Shown piece by piece: positions 1-4,905 of a DNA stretch of 6,074 nt. Numbering within the stretch: the first letter of the stretch is position 1; every line of letters begins with the position of its first letter. Location: the NCBI GenBank assembly GCA_947178015.1, contig CAMWWW010000150.1, positions 1 through 6,074 of the forward strand. The letters run 5' to 3'. The stretch comes from an uncultured Clostridia bacterium. Its GTDB lineage: Bacteria; Bacillota; Clostridia; Lachnospirales; Lachnospiraceae. Below the pieces are notes generated by a model. The model made no database searches and was not told where the DNA came from. It saw only the letters and a program-made list of their open reading frames with translations. The position numbers and the translations under genes are program-made.

Positions 1-6
1 AATAGT

Positions 7-141
7 GCAGAGAGCTGCCTATAGTCCTCAGGAACCTATTGAAAAACGTCGGCGCTTAACGAGGTTTTCACGAGTTTAGCGTCCGCTACGTTTTTCACTA
101 AGCGAGAGCGGGGTGACGGAGGACTATAGGCGATTCTCTGC
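7..141. repeat. Long imperfect palindromic intergenic element with nested hairpin
   Basis: The outer arms 7-29 and 119-141 are 23 nt each and match as an inverted repeat at 20 of 23 positions. The three mismatches are clustered, leaving an uninterrupted 13-bp stem (17-29 with 119-131) and a 7-bp stem (7-13 with 135-141). Between the arms lies a second hairpin (41-60 with 74-96). The segment lies beyond the 3' end of the HAD gene and contains no ORF of note. This size and architecture fits a dispersed palindromic repeat (MITE- or BOX-like) or a structured RNA. I cannot show from one copy that it is repeated, and I do not recognise a named family. The left edge of the window falls at the outer arm, which would fit an assembly break at a multicopy repeat, but that is inference. 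Confidence 0.6.
41..96. terminator. Candidate bidirectional intrinsic terminator (inner hairpin)
   Basis: GAAAAACGT (41-49) pairs with ACGTTTTTC (88-96). The stem continues, with small bulges, through CGG (50-52) with CCG (83-85) and CGCT (53-56) with AGCG (78-81), leaving an AT-rich loop region. The GC-rich core is flanked by A5 on one side and T5 on the other, the usual look of a terminator that can work from either strand. On the minus strand it would end transcripts of the HAD gene about 110 nt after its stop codon. No better terminator is visible closer to that gene. It may equally be part of the larger palindrome with another role. Confidence 0.4.
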
Positions 142-206
142 GCGGACCTTTCTCGAAAATGATTATACAAGTAACTTTTATAAAAAACTATAATATCTTG
201 GTAAAT

Positions 207-857
207 TTATATAAGAAAATCTCTAAGCTCTTGTATATCCTTTACGATATAATCTGCTCCTGCGGCTTGATGTTCTAAGAGATCTCCATATCCATAAAGA
301 ACACCTAAGGAAGCAATCTTATTTTCTTTTGCACCAAGAATATCATGTTTTCTGTCACCTATCATTAATACCTTGGAATTATCTGTAATATGGCATGTTT
401 TCAGTACATGGGCAATAACAGAACCTTTTTTATTTCTTGTTCCATCAAGCTCACTACCTGAGATAAAGCTGAAATAGGATTCCATCTGAAAATGCGCAAG
501 AATTTGCTTTGCATATACATGAGGTTTAGAGGTTGCTAGAATAAGGGTGTAGCCGGCATCTTTGAGCTCCTTAAGAAGTGAAATAATGCCATCATAGACG
601 CGGTTTTCGAATAAGCCTTCAGAAGAAAATCGTTCGCGGTATTTTGCGCAGGCAGCCTGTGCTTGTTCCTCTGAAAAACCATAATACTCCATAAAGGAAT
701 CTACCAACGGCGGTCCGATAAAGCAAGTAAGAGTGTCTAAATTCTCAACATGGATGCCATAGGAATCTAAAGCATATGCCACGCACCTAGTGATCCCCGG
801 CTTAGGATCGGTCAAGGTTCCATCAAGGTCAAACAAAAGATAGTGATATTGAGTCAT
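207..857 (-). CDS. HAD-superfamily phosphatase, phosphoglycolate phosphatase-like
   Basis: A cytosolic, magnesium-dependent HAD hydrolase of 216 residues, normal for the subfamily with a helical cap inserted after motif I. All four motifs are present: motif I DLDGT at residues 10-14 (nucleophile D10, acid/base D12), motif II around S110 in LATSKPH, motif III lysine around K144, and motif IV MIGDRKHD with D168 and D172. Family members remove phosphate from small metabolites such as 2-phosphoglycolate or nucleoside monophosphates. The sequence does not fix the substrate, so no gene symbol is given. The ATG at 857 is chosen because GGAGG (862-866) lies just upstream. An in-frame ATG at 887 would place that ribosome binding site inside the coding sequence and add ten residues before the HAD core. 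The gene is divergent from the acetyltransferase and appears to be a single transcription unit with its own promoter. Confidence 0.9.
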   Translation of the reverse strand: MTQYHYLLFDLDGTLTDPKPGITRCVAYALDSYGIHVENLDTLTCFIGPPLVDSFMEYYGFSEEQAQAACAKYRERFSSEGLFENRVYDGIISLLKELKDAGYTLILATSKPHVYAKQILAHFQMESYFSFISGSELDGTRNKKGSVIAHVLKTCHITDNSKVLMIGDRKHDILGAKENKIASLGVLYGYGDLLEHQAAGADYIVKDIQELRDFLI

Positions 858-861
858 AATA

Positions 862-866
862 CCTCC
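862..866 (-). promoter_or_regulatory. Ribosome binding site that sets the HAD gene start
   Basis: The minus strand reads TTTTTGGAGGTATTATG, so GGAGG sits 4 nt before the ATG at 857-855. This decides for the internal start over the upstream in-frame ATG at 887, which has no such site before it. Confidence 0.75.
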
Positions 867-908
867 AAAAAGAAATAATCTTTGCACTAAAGTGTGATAT
901 ATGCTACT

Positions 909-937
909 ATAATAACAGAAAATAATGGAAATTACAA
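909..937 (-). promoter_or_regulatory. Predicted sigma-A promoter of the HAD phosphatase gene
   Basis: On the minus strand, TTGTAA (937-932) is followed by 17 bp and then TATTAT (914-909), with a TG one base before the -10 box giving an extended -10. The -35 matches the consensus at 4 of 6 positions and the -10 at 5 of 6. Transcription would start near 902, leaving a leader of about 45 nt with the GGAGG site. No operator is evident. Confidence 0.55.
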
Positions 938-1041
938 TTTTTTTCTCAGATCGTGAATGATGGGATAATAGGTAATGATAAAAATAGACGTTATCAGCGA
1001 ATGTTTGGGTATAGGATGAATAATGCAGAAAAGAGGAGAAA

Positions 1042-1587
1042 ATGAGATTAATAGAAGCATATGATCAAGAAACATTGTCTGCGATGCAGACATTATATAA
1101 AGAAGCATTTCCTAAATCAGAGAGAAAACCTTTTCCGTTAATGTTAAAGAAACGCGAGGAGGGTGTGATGGAGCTGCAGGCTTTGGAGGATGCGCAGGGG
1201 GAATTTTGTGGGTTAGCCATTACCATATTGTATCAGGATATGGTTCTGCTGGATTATTTTGCCATTGTGTCCAAGAAGCGCGGGCAGGGTACTGGATCGG
1301 AAGCGTTTGCTCTGCTTCGGCATAAGTATGCACAGAAAAGATTTTTTTTGGAAATAGAACGCACGGATGTGGAGGCAGAAAATATACTGCAAAGACAAAA
1401 AAGAAAGGCCTTTTATTTAAGAAATGGACTAACCGAAACAGCGTTGTATGTTGAGCTTTTTGGGGTTGAGATGGAGGTGCTTTCGGACTCCTGTAAAATT
1501 TGCTATGAAGAATATAAAAGACTTTATCTTGATACCTTTGGAGAGAGGAAGATAAGCCGGCATGTTAAGCTGATATCAGAGGGGTAA
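1042..1587 (+). CDS. GNAT-family N-acetyltransferase
   Basis: A 181-residue cytosolic protein of the Gcn5-related acetyltransferase fold, which moves an acetyl group from acetyl-CoA to an amine. Motif A is visible as VSKKRGQGTGSEAF at residues 76-89, where R80-G81-Q82-G83-T84-G85 fits the R/Q-x-x-G-x-G/A pyrophosphate-binding loop. Motif B is visible as RKAFYLRNGL at 121-130, the usual R-x-FY-x-x-x-G pattern. A preceding beta strand with LEIE (103-106) fits the core sheet. The substrate cannot be read from the sequence; small molecules and protein N-termini are both possible. The start has AGAGGAG (1032-1038) a few bases upstream. The stop is 9 bp before the trmO start, so the two are probably co-transcribed. 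No convincing promoter is seen in the 184-bp upstream spacer; a TATAAT at 908-913 lacks a good -35. Confidence 0.85.
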   Translation: MRLIEAYDQETLSAMQTLYKEAFPKSERKPFPLMLKKREEGVMELQALEDAQGEFCGLAITILYQDMVLLDYFAIVSKKRGQGTGSEAFALLRHKYAQKRFFLEIERTDVEAENILQRQKRKAFYLRNGLTETALYVELFGVEMEVLSDSCKICYEEYKRLYLDTFGERKISRHVKLISEG

Positions 1588-1596
1588 AATGGTATA

Positions 1597-2289
1597 ATGA
1601 AGAGTATCGCACATATTCGGACAGATTTCCCAGATAAATTTGGGATACCTCGGCAGAGCGGCCTAATAGAGGAGTTGATAGGAAAAATTATATTTGAACC
1701 AGAGTATAGAAGACCAGAGGCTGTCAGGGGATTGGAGGAGTTTTCACATATTTGGCTTTTGTGGAAGTTCTCAGGAAACAGGGAAAGGCAATGGACGGCG
1801 ACGGTCAGACCGCCGCGACTTGGCGGAAATAAACGGGTGGGGGTATTTGCCACTCGCTCGCCATTTCGGCCAAATGATATCGGTTTATCTTGTGTGCGCC
1901 TGCTAGGGATAGAAGAGGATAAAAAGCAGGGAATGGTGCTTTATGTACAGGGGGCCGATCTGATGGATGGGACGCCGATCTATGATATTAAGCCGTATAT
2001 TCCTTTTACGGACTGCCATCCTGAGGCAACGGAGGGATACACAAAAGAGACTAGAACACATAGACTGAAGGTGGATTTTCCAGAGAAGCTGCTCGCGAAT
2101 TATCCGCCAGAGAAAAGGGAGGCTGTGATAAAGATTCTGGCACAAGACCCGCGTCCGGCGTATATACAGGACTCGGAGAGGGTTTATGGAATGAGCTATG
2201 CGGGCTTTGATGTTCGGTTTCGTGTGGATGGAGAAAGGCTTTCTGTCTGTGACATAAAAGAGCGGGCTGACCACGTATCATTTCGTTAA
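1597..2289 (+). CDS. trmO: tRNA (N6-threonylcarbamoyladenosine37-N6)-methyltransferase TrmO
   Basis: A 230-residue TsaA/YaeB-family protein, close to the 235 residues of the E. coli enzyme. TrmO uses SAM to methylate t6A at position 37 of threonine tRNA, giving m6t6A next to the anticodon and fine-tuning decoding. Family signatures run in order: RPPRLGG at 71-77, GVFATRSPFRPNDIGLS at 82-98, DLMDGTPIYDIKPYIPF at 121-137, and the C-terminal module with DPRPAY at 184-189 and FDVRF at 204-208. The start at 1597 is the only sensible one; the ATG at 1589 is out of frame and stops after two codons. Its Shine-Dalgarno is the AGAGGGG at 1578-1584, inside the end of the acetyltransferase gene and 12 nt from the ATG, so expression may depend partly on translational coupling. 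No terminator hairpin follows before the next promoter. Confidence 0.93.
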   Translation: MKSIAHIRTDFPDKFGIPRQSGLIEELIGKIIFEPEYRRPEAVRGLEEFSHIWLLWKFSGNRERQWTATVRPPRLGGNKRVGVFATRSPFRPNDIGLSCVRLLGIEEDKKQGMVLYVQGADLMDGTPIYDIKPYIPFTDCHPEATEGYTKETRTHRLKVDFPEKLLANYPPEKREAVIKILAQDPRPAYIQDSERVYGMSYAGFDVRFRVDGERLSVCDIKERADHVSFR

Positions 2290-2309
2290 AATTGATCAAA
2301 GAGAAACGC

Positions 2310-2338
2310 TTGACATTTTCCTTCCTCCTACTTATAAT
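2310..2338 (+). promoter_or_regulatory. Consensus sigma-A promoter of the sugar operon
   Basis: TTGACA (2310-2315), a 17-bp spacer, and TATAAT (2333-2338) match the housekeeping consensus at all 12 positions with ideal spacing. Transcription should start near 2345. The -35 box begins only 20 nt after the trmO stop codon. Such a strong core promoter usually needs a repressor to be controlled, consistent with the palindrome just downstream and with the LacI-family gene in the same operon. Confidence 0.88.
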
Positions 2339-2347
2339 AACCTTAGA

Positions 2348-2361
2348 TGTGCACGAGCACA
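2348..2361 (+). promoter_or_regulatory. Predicted LacI-family operator
   Basis: TGTGCACGAGCACA is an even-length palindrome centred on CG. The half-sites TGTGCAC and TGTGCTC (reverse complement) agree at 6 of 7 positions. The even length, the central CpG and the flanking TGTG/CACA are typical of LacI-family operators. It would lie about +3 to +16 relative to the predicted start, where a bound repressor blocks RNA polymerase. It diverges from the CcpA cre consensus in the inner positions, so the local LacI-type regulator (3867-4892) is the favoured binder. This is inferred from one site. Confidence 0.6.
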
Positions 2362-2375
2362 CACTTAAATAATAC

Positions 2376-2382
2376 AAGGAGG
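2376..2382 (+). promoter_or_regulatory. Strong ribosome binding site of the isomerase gene
   Basis: AAGGAGG ends 8 nt before the ATG at 2391, an optimal Shine-Dalgarno and spacing. It contrasts with the following regulator gene, which has none, suggesting high expression of the enzyme and low expression of the regulator from one mRNA. Confidence 0.8.
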
Positions 2383-2390
2383 AAACGAAG

Positions 2391-3860
2391 ATGAACAATG
2401 TTCCAGAGGTTAAGATTGGTATCGCTGCTGTGAGCAGAGATTGTTTTCCCATGTCTCTTTCTGAGAGAAGAAGAAAGGAGATCGTAGAAGCGTATCGCCC
2501 TAAATATGGTGATATTTATGAATGTCCTACCGTGATTGAGAATGAGCTGCATATGAAAAAAGCGCTTGCTGAGTTAAATGAGGCAGGATGTAATGCACTG
2601 GTTGTTTTTCTTGGGAATTTTGGACCAGAGAGCTCCGAGACACTGCTTGCGAAGTATTTTAATGGCCCAGTTATGTTTGTGGCGGCAGCGGAAGAGCGCG
2701 GGGACAGCCTGTTGGATGACAGAGGGGATGCGTATTGTGGTATGTTGAACGCAAGCTATAATTTGAAGCTTCGCGAGATTAATGCTTATATACCAGAGTA
2801 TCCGGTTGGCACAGCAGAGGAATGTGCGAATATGATTGCAGAGTTTGTTCCGATTGCTAGAACCATTATCGGACTTCGTAATCTGAAGATTATTAGCTTT
2901 GGACCTCGCCCTCAGGATTTCCTTGCATGCAATGCTCCTATCAAGCAGCTCTATAATTTAGGGGTGGAGATTCAGGAGAATTCTGAGCTGGATTTGTTTG
3001 AGTCCTTTAATAATCATGCAAAGGATGAGAGAATTCCTGCTGTTGTAAAGGAAATGCAGGAGGAGCTTGGCGCTGGCAACAAGAAGCCGGAGATTCTGGA
3101 GAAGCTTGCACAGTATGAGCTGACACTTTTGGATTGGGTGGAGAAGAATAAGGGTTCCAGAGAGTATGTTGCAATCGCTGGCAAGTGCTGGCCTGCCTTC
3201 CAGACACAATTTGGATTTGTGCCATGCTATGTGAATAGCCGTCTGACGGCAAAGGGAATTCCGGTATCGTGTGAGGTAGATATTTACGGAGCGTTAAGTG
3301 AGTTTATTGGAACCTGCGTCAGCCTTGATGCCGTGACCCTTCTGGATATTAATAATAGTGTGCCTGTTGATATGTATGAGTCTGAGATTAAGGGCAAGTA
3401 CGATTATACCTTAAAGGATACTTTTATGGGCTTCCACTGTGGAAATACACCTTCCTGCAAGCTTGCTTCCTGTGAGATGAGAAATCAGAAGATTATGGCG
3501 AGAAGTCTTCCAGAGGAGAAGACAAATGGTACTTTGGAGGGAGATATTGCCGCAGGAAAGATCACCTTCTTCCGTCTGCAGAGCACAGCGGATGCAAAGC
3601 TGCGGGCATATGTAGCTGAGGGAGAGGTGCTTCCAGTTGCGACTCGCTCCTTTGGAGGCATTGGTGTGTTTGCAATTCCAGAGATGGGACGTTTCTATCG
3701 CCATGTATTGATTCAGAAGAATTATCCACATCATGGGGCGGTTGCATTTGGACACTTTGGAAAGACCATATTTGAAATATTTAAATATCTGGGAGTAGAG
3801 GATATCGGATTTAATCAGCCGAAGGGTATGCTTTATAAAACAGAGAATCCATATGCGTAG
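2391..3860 (+). CDS. L-fucose/L-arabinose isomerase-family aldose isomerase
   Basis: A 489-residue cytosolic enzyme of the FucI/AraA fold, which interconverts an aldose and its ketose with a divalent metal such as Mn2+. Its length is close to AraA (about 500) and shorter than E. coli FucI (about 590). Residues about 5-170 look like the N-terminal Rossmann-like domain, about 170-350 the central domain, and the rest the C-terminal domain. Candidate metal ligands are E295 in SCEVDIYG, D319 in LLDINN, H349 in FHCGNTP, and H447/H448 or H455 in PHHGAVAFGHFG; spacing resembles the Glu-Glu/Asp-His-His set of AraA, but this assignment is by eye. The gene is first in the operon, directly behind the promoter and operator, and is followed by a regulator and a xylulokinase-type kinase. 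The substrate (L-arabinose, D-arabinose, L-fucose or another aldose) is unresolved, so no symbol is given. Confidence 0.85.
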   Translation: MNNVPEVKIGIAAVSRDCFPMSLSERRRKEIVEAYRPKYGDIYECPTVIENELHMKKALAELNEAGCNALVVFLGNFGPESSETLLAKYFNGPVMFVAAAEERGDSLLDDRGDAYCGMLNASYNLKLREINAYIPEYPVGTAEECANMIAEFVPIARTIIGLRNLKIISFGPRPQDFLACNAPIKQLYNLGVEIQENSELDLFESFNNHAKDERIPAVVKEMQEELGAGNKKPEILEKLAQYELTLLDWVEKNKGSREYVAIAGKCWPAFQTQFGFVPCYVNSRLTAKGIPVSCEVDIYGALSEFIGTCVSLDAVTLLDINNSVPVDMYESEIKGKYDYTLKDTFMGFHCGNTPSCKLASCEMRNQKIMARSLPEEKTNGTLEGDIAAGKITFFRLQSTADAKLRAYVAEGEVLPVATRSFGGIGVFAIPEMGRFYRHVLIQKNYPHHGAVAFGHFGKTIFEIFKYLGVEDIGFNQPKGMLYKTENPYA

Positions 3861-3866
3861 TCGCTG

Positions 3867-4892
3867 ATGGCTGTCACGATGAAGCAGATTGCCGAAGCGT
3901 GCGGCGTTTCGAGAGGGACGGTGGACCGTGTTCTGAATAACCGGGGCAGGGTGCGTGAGGAAATTGCTGACCGGGTGAGAGAGAAGGCGAAGGAGCTGGG
4001 CTACCGCCCTAATACGGCGGGCAAGGCGCTTGCGGCAAGGAAAAAAAATTATGTGATAGGCGTAATTCTGACCTCAGAAGGAGTGGAATTTTTCGAGGAG
4101 GTTCTGAATGGCATACAAAAGGGGCAGGAAGAGATAGCCGATTATGGCATTACTCTTCTGGTGCGCAGTATGAAGGGCTATCATGTGGAAAAGCAGCTTG
4201 CACTGATGGACGAGATGAAAGAGAGTGTGCAGCTTCTTATCCTAAATGGAATTAACGATGAGCGGATTGCAGAAAAGATACAGGAATATATGCGGAATGG
4301 AATACCTGTGATCACAATTAATGCAGACGTGGAGAACAGCGGAAGGCTCTGCTATGTGGGCTGCGATTTTCATTCCAGCGGCAGAACGGCAGGCGGGATG
4401 CTGGGATTGTTGTGTGGAGGAGAGGCGACGGTGGGGATTGCTACCGGAACCGTGAAGGTTTTGGGGCATAACCAGCGTATCACAGGCTTTTCTTCTCTGT
4501 GCAAAACACGTTTTCCAAAGATAAAAATAAAGGATATTATAGAGACAAATGATGATGATGAGACAGGGTACGAGCAGACCCGTCTGATGCTTGAGCGCTG
4601 CCCGGAGCTTACGGCGATATATATTGTGGCGGCTGGGGCGGCTGGGGTTTGCCGTGCTGTGGAGGAATCCCAGAGAGCTGGCGCTATCTTAGTTGTGGCG
4701 AGTGATAACACGAATTCCGTTCGGGAGTGGATGAAAAAGGGCATTATCCGGGCAGCCGTCTGCCAGAACCCATTCGGACAGGGATATCATGCCGTGCAGA
4801 TGGCTGCCGGATATCTGGTGCAAAACCTTGTGCCGGCGTCAGATTTTATTGTTAAGAACGAGATCAGGATATTGGAAAATATTGATGAATAA
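3867..4892 (+). CDS. LacI-family transcriptional regulator with sugar-binding domain
   Basis: A 341-residue one-component repressor, normal for LacI/GalR. The N-terminal helix-turn-helix spans about residues 3-28 (TMKQIAEACGVSRGTVDRVL). The hinge helix carries KALA (53-56), whose L55 matches the leucine that wedges into the central CpG of LacI operators. Residues about 62-330 form a periplasmic-binding-protein-like ligand domain resembling the ribose/xylose-binding type, with plausible sugar-contact residues D154, D167, D280 and Q300 (INAD, CDFHSSGR, ASDN, VCQNPFGQG). The recognition helix has D20 where serine is common (TVDR for TVSR). It starts 6 bp after the isomerase stop with no recognisable Shine-Dalgarno, so translation probably depends on coupling. 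The start MAVTMKQIA matches the common LacI N-terminus; an in-frame ATG at 3879 is less likely. It probably represses its own operon through the site at 2348-2361, with a pathway sugar as inducer. Confidence 0.92.
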   Translation: MAVTMKQIAEACGVSRGTVDRVLNNRGRVREEIADRVREKAKELGYRPNTAGKALAARKKNYVIGVILTSEGVEFFEEVLNGIQKGQEEIADYGITLLVRSMKGYHVEKQLALMDEMKESVQLLILNGINDERIAEKIQEYMRNGIPVITINADVENSGRLCYVGCDFHSSGRTAGGMLGLLCGGEATVGIATGTVKVLGHNQRITGFSSLCKTRFPKIKIKDIIETNDDDETGYEQTRLMLERCPELTAIYIVAAGAAGVCRAVEESQRAGAILVVASDNTNSVREWMKKGIIRAAVCQNPFGQGYHAVQMAAGYLVQNLVPASDFIVKNEIRILENIDE

Positions 4893-4905
4893 GAGGGGGA
4901 TTTTC

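Noticed and set aside
54..60. GCTTAAC resembling an integron attC core site (RYYYAAC)
   Set aside because: It lies inside the palindrome rather than at its end, no matching GTTRRRY partner is in the right place, and no integrase or cassette array is present.
858..887. N-terminal extension of the HAD phosphatase from the upstream in-frame ATG
   Set aside because: The ten extra codons contain the GGAGG ribosome binding site, and the HAD core begins right after the internal ATG at 857.
885..894. CACTAAAGTG short palindrome in the HAD leader
   Set aside because: Four-base arms are too short to support an operator or a stable hairpin.
1593..1598. TATAAT overlapping the trmO start codon as a promoter
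   Set aside because: It would start transcription inside the trmO coding region, and there is no good -35 box 16-18 bp upstream.
2292..2299. TTGATCAA palindrome upstream of the sugar-operon -35 box
   Set aside because: It is only 8 bp, AT-rich and without flanking symmetry, so chance is a sufficient explanation.
2348..2361. CcpA catabolite-repression site (cre)
   Set aside because: The outer TG/CA and central CG fit, but inner positions (GC for AA, AGC for the TTT-like side) depart from the cre consensus; a pathway-specific LacI operator explains it better. Dual use cannot be excluded.
4370..4744. Minus-strand ORF of 124 codons inside the regulator gene, and similar antisense ORFs elsewhere (for example 2051-2452, 3411-3755, 5590-5784)
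   Set aside because: They lie wholly or largely opposite well-supported genes, have low-complexity Ser/Pro/His/Leu-rich translations without recognisable domains, and lack ribosome binding sites.
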